Assembly (NCBI RefSeq): GCF_021462825.1
Contig: NZ_JAKEEB010000002.1
Span: 1-64,000 of the forward strand
Direction of reading: 5' to 3'
Length of the DNA: 64,000 nucleotides
From: Streptomyces glomeratus
GTDB taxonomy: Bacteria; Actinomycetota; Actinomycetes; Streptomycetales; Streptomycetaceae
Under the pieces are notes generated by a model. It was given only the letters and a program-made list of their open reading frames with translations. It made no database searches and was not told the DNA's origin. Positions 6,284-16,249 of the stretch are shown piece after piece. Each line of letters starts with the position of its first letter. Position 1 is the first letter of the stretch. Both the position numbers and the translations under genes were made by a program.

Positions 6284-8386
6284 ATGGCGCCACAGCGCAA
6301 CACCGGAGCGGGCGCGGAAGCGGAACTTCCCGAGTACGCCGGTCAGTACCGCCTGGAGTCCCGTCTGGGCTCCGGCGGCATGGGCGTGGTGCACCTGGCC
6401 CGCAGTACCTCGGGGCTGAAGCTCGCGGTGAAGGTCGTGCACGCCGAGTTCGCCAAGAACCCGGAGTTCAGAGGTCGTTTCCGGCAGGAGGTGGCCGCCG
6501 CCCGGAGGGTGAGCGGTGCCTTCACCGCACCCGTGGTCGACGCCGACCCCGAGGCCGCGCGACCCTGGATGGCCACTCTGTTCATCCCGGGTCCCACACT
6601 GTCCGATCATGTGAAGCGGAACGGGCCCATGGAATCGGCCCAGTTGCGCCGGCTGATGGCCGGGCTCGCCGAGGCGCTGCGCGACATCCATCGGGTAGGG
6701 GTCGTCCACCGGGATCTGAAGCCGAGCAATGTGCTGCTCGCCGAGGACGGGCCGAAGGTCATCGACTTCGGCATCTCCCGGCCGAAGGACAGCGAACTGC
6801 GCACGGAGACCGGCAAGTTGATCGGCACGCCGCCCTTCATGGCCCCCGAGCAGTTCCGGCGCCCCAGGGAGGTCGGCCCGGCCGCCGACATCTTCGCGCT
6901 CGGGTCGGTCCTAGTACACGCGGCGACGGGACGCGGGCCGTTCGACTCCGACAGCCCGTATGTCGTCGCCTACCAGGTCGTGCACGACGAGCCGGACCTG
7001 ACCGGCGTACCGGAGAACCTCGCACCGCTCGTATTGCGGTGTCTGGCCAAGGAGCCCGAGGAACGGCCCACTCCGGACGAGCTGATGCGGGAACTGAGGT
7101 CGGTGGCGGCCTCGTACGACACGCAGGCCTTCATACCGGCTCAGCGCGCGAGTGACGTGCCGGTCCCCGAGCCCCGCGTCGAGGAGCCGAAGCGGCGTCC
7201 CCGGGGCCTCCTCAAGCGGCTGGCTCCGGTCAGGCGGGTGGCTCTGGTGGCGGGCGCGTTCAGCCTGGTGCTGGGCGGGGCGATCGCCGCCGTCAAGCTG
7301 CTCGACGGCGGGGCTCCCGCCCCGGCCGGTCCCCGGACCACGCTGGCCGCGTTCCGTACCTGGGAGGCGAGGCCCGAGTCCGAGGACGCCGCCGTGCCGC
7401 AGTGCTCCTACGGTGCCGGCGCGCTGCTGTGCGGACAGCCCGGCCTGGTCGTCGCCCTCAACCCGTCCGACGGCACCGTGCTGTGGCGGCATCGGGTCGC
7501 CGCGACCGCCAGGAGCGAACCGCCGGTCGTCTCGGGCGGTCTCGTCCAGCCGTTGACGGACGGGCGCCGGGCCCTGGAGGCGCTGGACCCCGGTTCGGGC
7601 CGGACGCGCTGGCACCGGGACATGCCCGCCCGCAACGGGATGCGGCACGCCGCCGGCATGCTCCTGCTCACCGGCACGGACGGGACGGTCACCGGAGTGA
7701 ACGGCGCCTCGGGTAGGACCGAGTGGAGCCGCCGGATCCCCGGCCAGCACATGCCGTACTTCACCTCGTTCCCCGGGGGGTCGTCGGCGTACGCCGTGAG
7801 CACGTCCGACGACGGATCGAGCACGCGGGTCACCGCGGTGGATCCGCGCACGGGTGACGTGCGCTGGGACGCTCGTCTGAAAGGGAGCCTGGAGCCTTTC
7901 GGCACCGCGGACGGGTCCGTCTTCTTCCTCTCCGTGGACCGGGTCTACGGGCGCACGGTGGCCGTGGTCCGTTACACCCCCGGGTCGGGGGCGACGCGCA
8001 CCGTTCGGCTGCCCATACCTCTGGACAGCGCCCGTGCCGGCATCCATGGCGGCGCCGTGTATCTCCTGGCCGCCGGTGGCGCGCTGGAGGCCGTCGACAT
8101 GGAAGCGCGCAGACAGCTGTGGCATGTCGAGACGTCCGTGAGCCGCGGCTCGGCGCCGGTCGCGGCCGGCGGGCACGTCTACTTCACCGCCGCCGACGGA
8201 CGGCTGCTCGCGTTCGACGCCGGCGACGGCACCCTCCTCGGCCAGACCGCACCGCGCCTGGGCACCCGCGCGGACCGGGTCACCGCCGCGCTGCCGGAAC
8301 CCGTGATCATCAACGGTCATGTCTACGCCGGTGCCCCCGACGGCACGGTCTTCGGCGTGGACGGACGTGATCCTTCGGCCTGGTGA
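6284..8386 (+). CDS. Membrane Ser/Thr protein kinase with PQQ-like beta-propeller sensor
   Basis: The 700-residue protein starts with a full Hanks-type kinase: glycine loop LGSGGMG, lysine in LAVKVV, catalytic HRDLKPSN, DFG and APEQ. A transmembrane helix follows (VALVAGAFSLVLGGAIAAV, about 320-340). The extracytoplasmic part holds repeated blades such as GTVLWRHRVAA, GRTRWHRDMPA, GDVRWDARL and RQLWHVET, typical of PQQ-like propellers. This is a receptor kinase; the ligand is unknown. A TAGGCT at 6237-6242 suggests transcription starts near 6249, which excludes the upstream GTG at 6245 and supports ATG 6284, preceded by GGGGGTGG. Confidence 0.92.
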   Translation: MAPQRNTGAGAEAELPEYAGQYRLESRLGSGGMGVVHLARSTSGLKLAVKVVHAEFAKNPEFRGRFRQEVAAARRVSGAFTAPVVDADPEAARPWMATLFIPGPTLSDHVKRNGPMESAQLRRLMAGLAEALRDIHRVGVVHRDLKPSNVLLAEDGPKVIDFGISRPKDSELRTETGKLIGTPPFMAPEQFRRPREVGPAADIFALGSVLVHAATGRGPFDSDSPYVVAYQVVHDEPDLTGVPENLAPLVLRCLAKEPEERPTPDELMRELRSVAASYDTQAFIPAQRASDVPVPEPRVEEPKRRPRGLLKRLAPVRRVALVAGAFSLVLGGAIAAVKLLDGGAPAPAGPRTTLAAFRTWEARPESEDAAVPQCSYGAGALLCGQPGLVVALNPSDGTVLWRHRVAATARSEPPVVSGGLVQPLTDGRRALEALDPGSGRTRWHRDMPARNGMRHAAGMLLLTGTDGTVTGVNGASGRTEWSRRIPGQHMPYFTSFPGGSSAYAVSTSDDGSSTRVTAVDPRTGDVRWDARLKGSLEPFGTADGSVFFLSVDRVYGRTVAVVRYTPGSGATRTVRLPIPLDSARAGIHGGAVYLLAAGGALEAVDMEARRQLWHVETSVSRGSAPVAAGGHVYFTAADGRLLAFDAGDGTLLGQTAPRLGTRADRVTAALPEPVIINGHVYAGAPDGTVFGVDGRDPSAW

Positions 8387-8393
8387 CGCGCGA

Positions 8394-8422
8394 AGGGGCC
8401 GCCCCTCGAAGGAGCGGCCCCT
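8394..8422. terminator. Hairpin terminator between kinase gene and ilvD
   Basis: A 9-bp stem (AGGGGCCGC and its complement) encloses an 11-nt loop. It lies between the convergent ends of the kinase gene and ilvD and can serve both strands. Confidence 0.65.
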
Positions 8423-8457
8423 GCTCGCCGCGGGTCAGCCCCGCCGCGTCACGCCGG

Positions 8458-10311
8458 TCAGCCCAGCCTCGTCACATCGCGCACCGCGCCCTTGTCCGCG
8501 CTCGTCGCCATCGCCGCGTAGGCGCGCAGGGCGGCCGAGACCTTGCGGTCGCGGTTCGCGGGGGCGTAGACGCCGTCGAGGGCCGCGCGGCGGGTGCTCA
8601 GCTCCTCGTCGGAGACCAGGAGGTCGATGGTGCGGTTCGGGATGTCGATACGGATGCGGTCGCCGTCGCGGACCAGGGCGATCGTGCCACCGGAGGCCGC
8701 CTCGGGAGAGGCGTGGCCGATCGACAGGCCCGAGGTGCCGCCGGAGAAGCGGCCGTCCGTGACCAGTGCGCACGCCTTGCCCAGGCCGCGGCCCTTCAGG
8801 TACGAGGTCGGGTACAGCATCTCCTGCATGCCCGGACCGCCCTTGGGCCCCTCGTACCGGATGACGACGACATCGCCCTCCTTGACCTGCTGGGTGAGGA
8901 TCTTCTGGACGGCCTCCTCCTGCGACTCGCAGACGACCGCAGGTCCCTCGAAGGTCCAGATCGACTCGTCGACGCCCGCGGTCTTCACCACACAGCCGTC
9001 GACTGCGAGGTTGCCCTTGAGGACAGCGAGGCCGCCGTCCTTGGAGTACGCGTGCTCGACGGAGCGGATGCAGCCGTTCTCGGCGTCCTCGTCGAGGGCC
9101 TCCCAGCGCTCCGACTGGGAGAACGCCTCGGCGGAGCGCACGCAGCCCGGTGCCGCGTGCCACAGTTCCACCGCCTCCCGGGACGGCGAGCCGCCACGGA
9201 CGTCCCAGGTCTTCAGCCAGTCGGCCAGGGACGGGCTGTGGACCGCGTGGACGTCCTCGTTCAGCAGGCCCCCGCGGTGCAGTTCGCCGAGGAGGGCCGG
9301 GATGCCGCCGGCGCGGTGCACGTCCTCCATGTAGTACGTGCGGTTCTTGGCGACGTTCGGGGCGACCTTCGCCAGGCACGGCACCCGGCGCGAGACCTCG
9401 TCGATCTCCGCCAGGCCGAACGGGACGCCCGCCTCCTGGGCGGCGGCCAGCAGGTGCAGGATCGTGTTGGTCGAGCCGCCCATCGCGATGTCGAGGGCCA
9501 TCGCGTTCTCGAAGGCGGAGAAGGTGGCGATGTTGAGCGGCAGAACCGTCTCGTCGTCCTGCTCGTAGTAGCGCCGGGTCAGGTCCATGACCGTGCGGGC
9601 CGCGTTCTCGTACAGCGCCCGGCGAGCCGTGTGGGTGGCCAGGACCGAGCCGTTTCCGGGGAGGGAGAGACCGATCGCCTCGGTCAGGCAGTTCATCGAG
9701 TTGGCCGTGAACATGCCGGAACAGGAGCCGCAGGTCGGACAGGCGTTCTCCTCGATGCGGAGGATGTCCTCGTCGGACACCTTGTCGTTCACCGCGTCGG
9801 AGATCGCGTCGACCAGGTCGAGGGTGCGGACCGTGCCGTCGACCAGGGTGGCGCGGCCGGACTCCATCGGGCCACCGGAGACGAAGACCGTCGGGATGTT
9901 CAGGCGCAGGGCCGCCATCAGCATGCCCGGGGTGATCTTGTCGCAGTTGGAGATGCAGACCAGGGCGTCGGCGCAGTGGGCCTCGACCATGTACTCCACG
10001 CTGTCCGCGATCAGATCGCGGGAGGGGAGGCTGTAGAGCATGCCGCCGTGGCCCATGGCGATGCCGTCGTCCACGGCGATCGTGTTGAACTCGCGCGGGA
10101 TGCCGCCCGCCTCCCTGATCGCCTCGCTGACGATCCGGCCGACCGGCTGGAGGTGGGTGTGACCGGGCACGAACTCCGTGAAGGAGTTGGCGACCGCGAT
10201 GATCGGCTTACGGCCGATGTCCGCGCCGGGTACACCGGAGGCGCGCATCAGGGCGCGGGCGCCCGCCATGTTGCGGCCGTGGGTGACTGTGCGGGACCTC
10301 AGCTCGGGCAT
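8458..10311 (-). CDS. ilvD: Dihydroxy-acid dehydratase
   Basis: The 617-residue Fe-S enzyme dehydrates 2,3-dihydroxy acids to 2-keto acids in valine, isoleucine and pantothenate synthesis. Family motifs are present: the [15 protein letters not shown] cluster-binding segment, [22 protein letters not shown], and [16 protein letters not shown] near the C-terminus. The length is normal for the long bacterial form. The ATG at 10311 follows AAGGAG in a good position. A 34-bp minisatellite separates it from the upstream tetR gene, so it probably has its own promoter. Confidence 0.97.
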   Translation of the reverse strand: MPELRSRTVTHGRNMAGARALMRASGVPGADIGRKPIIAVANSFTEFVPGHTHLQPVGRIVSEAIREAGGIPREFNTIAVDDGIAMGHGGMLYSLPSRDLIADSVEYMVEAHCADALVCISNCDKITPGMLMAALRLNIPTVFVSGGPMESGRATLVDGTVRTLDLVDAISDAVNDKVSDEDILRIEENACPTCGSCSGMFTANSMNCLTEAIGLSLPGNGSVLATHTARRALYENAARTVMDLTRRYYEQDDETVLPLNIATFSAFENAMALDIAMGGSTNTILHLLAAAQEAGVPFGLAEIDEVSRRVPCLAKVAPNVAKNRTYYMEDVHRAGGIPALLGELHRGGLLNEDVHAVHSPSLADWLKTWDVRGGSPSREAVELWHAAPGCVRSAEAFSQSERWEALDEDAENGCIRSVEHAYSKDGGLAVLKGNLAVDGCVVKTAGVDESIWTFEGPAVVCESQEEAVQKILTQQVKEGDVVVIRYEGPKGGPGMQEMLYPTSYLKGRGLGKACALVTDGRFSGGTSGLSIGHASPEAASGGTIALVRDGDRIRIDIPNRTIDLLVSDEELSTRRAALDGVYAPANRDRKVSAALRAYAAMATSADKGAVRDVTRLG

Positions 10312-10439
10312 CGTCGCTCGCTCCTTCGGAGAGTTCTCAACTCACGTCGAGCGTACGCCGGTGCTCCAAGGGACGGACACAAGTGTCCGGAATGCGGGAT
10401 GCGTGTTTCAGGGGCGGGGTGTCGCGCACGGCTCGGGTT

Positions 10440-10677
10440 CGTCAAGTCTTCCGCGCCATCCGTCTCACGGGGTTGCCAGGTCTTACGCGCCGCCGGTCTC
10501 AGGAGTCTGCCAGGCCTCCGGCGCCACCGGCCTCAGGAGGCTGCCAGGCCTCCGGCGCCACCGGCCTCAGGAGGCTGCCAGGTCTTCTCCGCCACCGGTC
10601 TCAAAGGCCCGCCAGGTCTTCTCCGCCACCAGCCTCAAGGACCCGCCAGGCCTCCCACACCACCAGCCTCAGGGGTT
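10440..10677. repeat. Minisatellite, seven 34-bp units
   Basis: Seven consecutive 34-bp units run from 10440 to 10677. Units 3 and 4 (10508-10541 and 10542-10575) are identical and the outer units diverge. A shared core is TGCCAGGCCTCCGGCGCC followed by ACCGGCCTCAGG. The last unit contains the tetR stop codon (10669-10671), so array and gene end are fused. There are no spacers, so it is not a CRISPR array. The period is not a multiple of three and no reading frame is conserved. Confidence 0.9.
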
Positions 10678-11334
10678 CGTGAGGTGTCCCTGGACCACCG
10701 GTGCCACGCGGGCCACCAGCTGTTCCAGGTCCGCCGACGCCAGCGGCTCCACCTTGATCACATACCGCAGCATCGCGACTCCGACCAGCTGCGCGGCCGC
10801 CAGCTCGGCGCGCAGCTCCGCGTCGGGCAGGCCGAGCTGCCCGGAGATGCGGCGCAGCAGCTGGGCGGCGACCAGGCGGCGGAAGACGGCGGCCGCGGTC
10901 TCGTTGTTGACGGCGGAGCGGACGATGGCGAGCAGCGGAGCGCGGGTCGCGGGGTTCTCCCAGATGCCGAGGACGAAGCGGGTCAGGCGCTCGCCGACGG
11001 CGTCCCGGGGGCCCTCGGCCACCGCGTCCGGCGCATTCAGGGCGGGGGCGAAGGCGACCTCGATGGCGGCCTCGAAGACCTGTTCCTTGGTGCCGAAGTA
11101 GTGGTGCACCAGCGCCGAGTCCACGCCGGCGGCCTTGGCGATGCCGCGTACGGACGTCTTCTCGTATCCACGCTCGGAGAACTCCTCGCGGGCCGCCTCC
11201 AGGATGCGGTCGCGGGTGGCGGGGGCCGCCGCCGTCTCTCTGCGGCTGGGACGTCCCCTGCCGCGGCGGGCCGGGCCCGCTCCGGTCGTCCCGGTCGCTC
11301 CGGTGACTCCGGTCGCTCCGGTGGCTCCGGTCAC
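10669..11334 (-). CDS. TetR-family transcriptional regulator
   Basis: The 221-residue DNA-binding protein starts with a low-complexity tract (TGATGATGVTGATGTTGAG) and a basic GRGRPSRRE stretch. A standard TetR helix-turn-helix follows (ILEAAREEFSERGYEKTSVRGIAKAAGVDSALVHHYFGTKEQVF, about 45-88). The C-terminal ligand domain is of the common actinobacterial type. It lies 16 bp downstream of the isomerase-like gene on the same strand, so both may share an mRNA. The target is unknown. The stop codon lies within the last minisatellite unit, so repeat instability could alter the C-terminus. Confidence 0.92.
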   Translation of the reverse strand: MTGATGATGVTGATGTTGAGPARRGRGRPSRRETAAAPATRDRILEAAREEFSERGYEKTSVRGIAKAAGVDSALVHHYFGTKEQVFEAAIEVAFAPALNAPDAVAEGPRDAVGERLTRFVLGIWENPATRAPLLAIVRSAVNNETAAAVFRRLVAAQLLRRISGQLGLPDAELRAELAAAQLVGVAMLRYVIKVEPLASADLEQLVARVAPVVQGHLTNP

Positions 11335-11350
11335 GGACGGACCACCCCGC

Positions 11351-12175
11351 TCACCCGCGGGACACTTTCGCGGCGGCCGCGAGGTGCAGGCGCGCGAAGG
11401 CGAGCGCCTCGGCGAGGTCGGCCTCGCGCTCGGCGCCGGACATGGCGCGACGGGTGTTGACCTCGATGACGACGTACCCGTCGAAGCCGGTGAGCGCGAG
11501 CCGCTCCAGGACCTCGGCGCAGGGCTGGATGCCGCGCCCGGGGACGAGGTGCTCGTCCTTGTTGGATCCGTTGCCGTCGGCGAGGTGGACGTGACCGAGA
11601 CGGTCGCCCATCCGCTCGAGCATCTGAAGGGCGTCGTTGCGCGCCGTGGCGGTGTGGCTCAGGTCGATCGTGAAGTGGCGGTAGTCGTCCCTGGTGACGT
11701 CCCAGTCGGGGGCGTACGCGAGCATCTCGCGGTCCCGGTAGCGCCACGGGTACATGTTCTCCACGGCGAACCGCACATCCGTCTCGTCCGCCATGCGCCA
11801 GATTCCGTCGACGAAATCGCGGGCGTACTGACGCTGCCACCGGAAGGGCGGGTGGACGACGACCGTGCCCGCGCCGAGCTTCTCGGCGGCCGCGCGGGCG
11901 CGCTGGAGCTTGACCCAGGGGTCGGTGGACCACACGCGCTGAGTGATCAGCAGGCAGGGGGCGTGGACGGCCAGGATGGGCATGTGGTGGTAGTCGCTGA
12001 GCCGGCGCAGCGCCTCGATGTCCTGGCTGACGGGATCGGTCCACACCATGACCTCGACCCCGTCGTACCCGAGGCGCGCGGCGATCTCGAAGGCCGTCGC
12101 CGTCGACTCCGGATAGACGGAGGCCGTCGACAGGGCGACCTTTGCATCCGGGATGCGCACCACTGGTTCTGCCAC
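11351..12175 (-). CDS. Sugar phosphate isomerase/epimerase-like TIM-barrel protein
   Basis: The 274-residue protein belongs to the xylose isomerase-like/AP endonuclease 2 superfamily. It has metal-site-like elements [50 protein letters not shown] and YVVIEVNTR. The substrate is not predictable. The GTG at 12175 is chosen because TACCCT on the minus strand (12183-12188) lies 7 nt before it and no ribosome binding site is present, so it is probably leaderless. The longer upstream frame has no coding character. Confidence 0.85.
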   Translation of the reverse strand: MAEPVVRIPDAKVALSTASVYPESTATAFEIAARLGYDGVEVMVWTDPVSQDIEALRRLSDYHHMPILAVHAPCLLITQRVWSTDPWVKLQRARAAAEKLGAGTVVVHPPFRWQRQYARDFVDGIWRMADETDVRFAVENMYPWRYRDREMLAYAPDWDVTRDDYRHFTIDLSHTATARNDALQMLERMGDRLGHVHLADGNGSNKDEHLVPGRGIQPCAEVLERLALTGFDGYVVIEVNTRRAMSGAEREADLAEALAFARLHLAAAAKVSRG

Positions 12176-12264
12176 GAGGGACAGGGTACGGGGCGTCGCC
12201 TTGACATGGAGGGCCGGTTGCGCAGGGCGGGGTGTGGGAAGAGGCACAGCGCCGCGGGTCCCCC

Positions 12265-13197
12265 CTATTCCGCCGCCATATGGTCCAGGCGGCGCAGGAT
12301 CACGCCCTCGCGCAGGGCCCACGGGCAGATCTCCAGGGTCTCCACGCCGAACAGGTCCATCGCGCCCTCCGCGACCAGCGCGCCGGCCAGGAGCTGACCC
12401 GCCCGGCCCTCGGAGACGCCCGGAAGGTCCGCGCGCTGCTCGGCCGTCATCCCGGCGAGCTGCGGAACCCAGCCCTCCAGGGACTCCCGCTTCAGCTCGC
12501 GCTGCACATACGGCCCCTCGGCGGAGCGCGCCGCGCCGGCGAGACGGGCGAGCTGCTTGAAGGTCTTGGAGGTGGCGACGACATGGTCGGCCACCCCGAG
12601 GCGGCTGAACTCGCCGACCGTGCGGGCGATCTGTGCCCGCACATGGCGGCGCAGCGCCCTGACGTCCTCCGGCGCCGGGGGATCTCCGGGGAGCCAGCCC
12701 GCGGTGAGCCGGCCCGCGCCCAGCGGCAGCGACACCGCCGCGTCGGGCTCCTCGTCGATCCCGTAGGCGATCTCCAGGGAGCCGCCGCCGATGTCGAGGA
12801 CGAGCAGCTTGCCGGCCGACCACCCGAACCAGCGCCGGGCCGCCAGGAAGGTCAGCCGCGCCTCCTCCTCGCCGGTCAGCACCTGAAGCTCCACGCCGGT
12901 GGCGTCCTTGACCCGGGCCAGCACGTCGTCCGCGTTGCTCGCCTCGCGCACCGCGGAGGTGGCGAACGGCAGCAGGTCCTCGACACCCTTGTCCTCGGCC
13001 GCCTGGAGGGCGTCGAGGACGACGGCGATCAGCTTGTCGACCCCGTCCGGGCCGACCGCTCCGTCGCCGTCCAGAAGCTGGGCCAGCCGTAGATCCGCCT
13101 TGTGCGAGTGCGCGGGCAGCGGGCGCGCGCCGGGGTGTGCGTCCACCACCAGCAGATGCACCGTGTTCGAACCCACATCGAGGACACCGAGTCTCAT
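12265..13197 (-). CDS. ppx: Exopolyphosphatase / Ppx-GppA phosphatase
   Basis: The 310-residue protein is an actin/HSP70-fold phosphatase acting on polyphosphate or pppGpp. The N-terminus [19 protein letters not shown] is the phosphate-1 loop. The motif [16 protein letters not shown] is phosphate-2, and [16 protein letters not shown] is conserved. The length matches the short actinobacterial type (Ppx1-like), lacking the C-terminal HD domain of longer members. A TAGCGT -10 (minus strand, 13205-13210) lies 7 nt before ATG 13197, predicting a leaderless mRNA. The promoter is back-to-back with that of the Cys-rich gene. Confidence 0.9.
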   Translation of the reverse strand: MRLGVLDVGSNTVHLLVVDAHPGARPLPAHSHKADLRLAQLLDGDGAVGPDGVDKLIAVVLDALQAAEDKGVEDLLPFATSAVREASNADDVLARVKDATGVELQVLTGEEEARLTFLAARRWFGWSAGKLLVLDIGGGSLEIAYGIDEEPDAAVSLPLGAGRLTAGWLPGDPPAPEDVRALRRHVRAQIARTVGEFSRLGVADHVVATSKTFKQLARLAGAARSAEGPYVQRELKRESLEGWVPQLAGMTAEQRADLPGVSEGRAGQLLAGALVAEGAMDLFGVETLEICPWALREGVILRRLDHMAAE

Positions 13198-13204
13198 GGA
13201 CGGA

Positions 13205-13262
13205 ACGCTACTGCCAGTGCGACGATCCTCAGTCCCTGAAGCGGTCCGGAGCCACTTACCCT
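13205..13262. promoter_or_regulatory. Divergent leaderless promoters of ppx and the Cys-rich gene
   Basis: The minus-strand -10 TAGCGT (13205-13210) lies 7 nt before the ppx ATG. The plus-strand -10 TACCCT (13257-13262) lies 6 nt before the GTG at 13269. Only 46 bp separate the two hexamers, so the -35 regions must share or overlap, which would make expression of the pair interdependent. Confidence 0.65.
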
Positions 13263-13268
13263 GGATGC

Positions 13269-14117
13269 GTGCCAAAGACGAAAAAGGCGAAGTCCGACAA
13301 ATCCTCCAAGGGATCGAAGGATTCCTCGCAGGCGAAGGCGTCCCCGTCCGAGAAGGCCCCGATCGCGAGTGACGAGAAGGGGCTCGATTTCGCGCGGGCG
13401 TGGGTGGAGTTTCCGGATCCGGCCGATGACGAACAGGTCTTCCGCTGCGATCTGACCTGGCTGACCTCGCGCTGGAACTGCATCTTCGGAAGCGGCTGCC
13501 AGGGCATCCGGGAGGGCCGCGCGGACGACGGGTGCTGCACGCTGGGCGCGCACTTCTCGGAGGAGGACGACGAGAAGCGGGTGGCCGGACATGTGGCACG
13601 GCTGACGCCGGAGATCTGGCAGAACCATGACGTGGGCATGGAGACCGGCTGGGTCGTGGAGGACGACGAGGGCTCCCGCCAGACCCGCCCCTACCAGGGG
13701 TCGTGCATCTTCCAGAACCGGCCCGGGTTCCCCGGCGGCGCTGGCTGCTCGCTGCACATCCTGGCGCTGCGGGAGGGCCGCGAGCCGCTGGAGACGAAGC
13801 CGGACGTGTGCTGGCAGCTGCCGATCCGGCGGACGTACGAGTGGATCGACCGGCCTGACGACACGCGGGTGCTCCAGGTGTCCATCGGCGAGTACGACCG
13901 CCGGGGCTGGGGTCCGGGCGGCCATGACCTGCACTGGTGGTGCACGTCGGCGACGTCGGCGCACGGCGCGGGCGATCCGGTGTACGTCTCGTACCGGGCC
14001 GAGCTGACCGAGCTGATGGGCAAGGCCGGGTACGACCGGCTGGTCGAGCTGTGCGAGCAGCGCCTGGCGTCGCAGCTGCCGCTGGTGGCACCGCATCCCG
14101 CGGATCCGGTCGGCTGA
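13269..14117 (+). CDS. Cys-rich conserved protein with YkgJ/DUF3109-like metal-site pattern
   Basis: The 282-residue protein has a Lys/Ser-rich N-terminus and then a core with many Cys: [10 protein letters not shown], a CC pair about 12 residues on, [25 protein letters not shown] and HWWCTS. The order C-x5-C...CC...C...C...KPxxCxxxP resembles Fe-S/zinc-binding YkgJ or DUF3109 proteins. This is my pattern match, not a search result. The GTG at 13269 is set by a leaderless-type TACCCT 6 nt upstream. The catalytic role is unknown. Confidence 0.75.
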   Translation: MPKTKKAKSDKSSKGSKDSSQAKASPSEKAPIASDEKGLDFARAWVEFPDPADDEQVFRCDLTWLTSRWNCIFGSGCQGIREGRADDGCCTLGAHFSEEDDEKRVAGHVARLTPEIWQNHDVGMETGWVVEDDEGSRQTRPYQGSCIFQNRPGFPGGAGCSLHILALREGREPLETKPDVCWQLPIRRTYEWIDRPDDTRVLQVSIGEYDRRGWGPGGHDLHWWCTSATSAHGAGDPVYVSYRAELTELMGKAGYDRLVELCEQRLASQLPLVAPHPADPVG

Positions 14118-14179
14118 GTGGGTCGAACGGGGCGGACGGGGCGCTCCGGGCATCTCGCGCACTGAGCCGTGAGGCGGGC

Positions 14180-15934
14180 CTACGAGGACGGGCTCGGCGC
14201 GCCGCTCTCCGGGGGCGGCGGGGACGAGGCCGTGGGGTCCTGGGACGGGGTCGGGCTCGAGGACGGCGGGCCCGTGGGGGTCGGATCGCCCGGTGTGGGC
14301 TCCGGGCCGGTCGTGGGCGGATCGGTCGGCACAGGGGCGGACGGGCCGGTGTGCACGGGGGTGGGGCGAGGGCCGGACGGGCCCGCCGCCCCATAGCCGT
14401 CGATCGAGACCACGACATCCGCGGGTGCCACCGCCACGCGCGCGTGCCAGGGACCGGAAGGCTCGCGCAGGTGGTCGACGTACACCCGGACCGTGGTCGA
14501 CGTGCCGGGGGCGAGCGTTCCCGACGCCTGGCTCAGATAGAGCCAGGGGGCACCCGTGGCCGCCGACCAGTGGACCGGCGAGCTGCCGGAGGCGGTCAGC
14601 ATGACGAGGGTGGTGGTGCCGTCGCCGTCGGCGGCCACCGTGAGGTGTCCGGCTGCACCGCGGTCCTCCGTCTTCACCCCGATGACCTCGACGGACACAT
14701 CGGGCGAGCGGCCGTCCTTGCCGAAGCGGGCGCCGGGATTCGTACGCGCGTTGCCGGCGTTCTCGTAGCCGCCCGTGCCCGCGCCGCCGAGAGCGGCGGA
14801 GTCGTGCAGCTCGCGCGCGGTGACCGGACGGCCGTCGGCGCCCTCACCGGTGACGGGCGCACCGCGATAGGCCGCCCACAGGGCGATGACGGGGGCCGCG
14901 ACCACGGTGGCGACGACGGTCGTCGTGACGGCACGCGCGCGCAGACGGTCGCGGCGCGCCGCGTGGTCCTTGGGATCCATGGGGAAACCGCGCCGGTCGA
15001 AGCGAGGGGCGCCGCCACGCACGCGTGGGGCGTGCGCCATCGCGGTCCCGAGGGCGGTGCGCGGGGCCTCGAGCACGGGGAGCGCGGCGGGGGTGACGCT
15101 GGTGCCCGGCCAGGCGCCGGGGACCGCGCGCTCGGCGGTGCGGCGGCAGCGCGGGCAGTCGTCGACATGGCGGACGAGTTCGCGGCGCAGGGTGGCGCTG
15201 AGCACGAATTGGTGGTCGTCGGTGAGGCGGGCGACGCTCGGACAGGAACCGGTCTCGACGACGGCGAGCGCGGCACGGGTGCGCTCGACCTCGCAGGCGG
15301 CGGAGGCGAGGAGTTCACGCGCGCCCGCGACGTCCATGCCGAGCACGGCGGCGACCTCCTTGGTGGTGAGCCGGTGACGCACGGCGAGCTCGAGCGCCTC
15401 GCGCTGCTCGGGACTGGTGCCGGCCGCCTCGGGCCAGGCGAGCTGGGCGAGTTCCCGTCTGCGGTGTTCCCGGATCTCCTGGGGAGCGGTGGCGGTGGCG
15501 GGGGAGCCGCCGATGATCTCGGCGGCTCGCCGGTCGCCGGCCTCCCGGAGCGCGCGGTGACCGCGGTCGCGTCCGGCGGCGTAGCCTGCCTGGCGGCGGC
15601 GCCGGGCCTCGGCCAGCCTGCGCAGACAGGACCAGCGGGCCAGGGCGTAGAACCAGGCTCGGCGGTCGTCGGGGGTCTCCGGGCCGCGGGTGCCGCGGCG
15701 CTCGGCGAGGGCCAGGGCGTCACCCAGCGCGGCCGTCGCCGTGTCGTGATCACACAGCACGGACAGGCAGTAGGTGAACAGGCCGTCGAGGTAGGGCTCG
15801 TACTGCGCGGGCGGGCGCCGAGCCGTGGTGCGGGTGTTCGCGCCGCGAGGCACGCTCCCCCGCTTGCGAGCGTCTTCGCGCGCCCGGCGTGCGCCGGTGG
15901 CGTGCGTGGAAGTCTCCGGCCTGCTGCTCATCAC
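14180..15934 (-). CDS. ECF-like sigma factor fused to anti-sigma zinc motif, membrane helix and BACON domain
   Basis: The 584-residue protein combines modules normally on separate chains. Residues about 45-125 resemble sigma region 2. [32 protein letters not shown] (about 185-220) resembles sigma region 4. HVDDCPRC is the HxxxCxxC motif of zinc-binding anti-sigma factors. A helix ([22 protein letters not shown], about 325-346) crosses the membrane. A BACON-like domain ([23 protein letters not shown]) and a Pro/Thr/Ser tail follow, predicted outside. A TACGGT (minus strand, 15942-15947) 7 nt before the GTG suggests a leaderless mRNA. It is divergent from radA. Conserved residues of region 2 are weak, so sigma activity is uncertain. 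Confidence 0.8.
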   Translation of the reverse strand: MMSSRPETSTHATGARRAREDARKRGSVPRGANTRTTARRPPAQYEPYLDGLFTYCLSVLCDHDTATAALGDALALAERRGTRGPETPDDRRAWFYALARWSCLRRLAEARRRRQAGYAAGRDRGHRALREAGDRRAAEIIGGSPATATAPQEIREHRRRELAQLAWPEAAGTSPEQREALELAVRHRLTTKEVAAVLGMDVAGARELLASAACEVERTRAALAVVETGSCPSVARLTDDHQFVLSATLRRELVRHVDDCPRCRRTAERAVPGAWPGTSVTPAALPVLEAPRTALGTAMAHAPRVRGGAPRFDRRGFPMDPKDHAARRDRLRARAVTTTVVATVVAAPVIALWAAYRGAPVTGEGADGRPVTARELHDSAALGGAGTGGYENAGNARTNPGARFGKDGRSPDVSVEVIGVKTEDRGAAGHLTVAADGDGTTTLVMLTASGSSPVHWSAATGAPWLYLSQASGTLAPGTSTTVRVYVDHLREPSGPWHARVAVAPADVVVSIDGYGAAGPSGPRPTPVHTGPSAPVPTDPPTTGPEPTPGDPTPTGPPSSSPTPSQDPTASSPPPPESGAPSPSS

Positions 15935-16249
15935 CCGTGCGACCGTAGGCGCCGACGGGCTGCACCTTCTGCCCCCTTGCGCACTTTTACTCCGTACGGG
16001 TGAAACGATCCCTCAATACGGGCCACGAACGCCGGGGTGCGGCCGGGAGCCCCAGGGGCACGGCCGACTTCAGCGGACGCACCGGTTTCGCGACCGCCGC
16101 GGAGTCGAGGTGGATGACCGGTGTTCCTCGTCACGCAGGTCGCCGGAGTGAGCGACCGGCCCGGTCGCGGCCCGTGCCCGCCTGGGCCGCGGGCCCTGTG
16201 TCGCAGGCCATGGGTCTCGGTGTCAGTGGGTCCCGCTACGGTTTCGTGC

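Noticed and set aside
10440..10677. CRISPR array
   Set aside because: The 34-bp units are directly contiguous with no unique spacers, and no cas genes are present.
8383..11460. Very long plus-strand open frame opposite ilvD and tetR
   Set aside because: It is the antisense shadow of genes with strong GC bias; the minus-strand frames encode recognised proteins.
14180..15934. Simple BACON-domain surface protein
   Set aside because: The N-terminal half contains clear helix-turn-helix and zinc anti-sigma features upstream of the membrane helix, so a purely surface role does not explain the whole protein.
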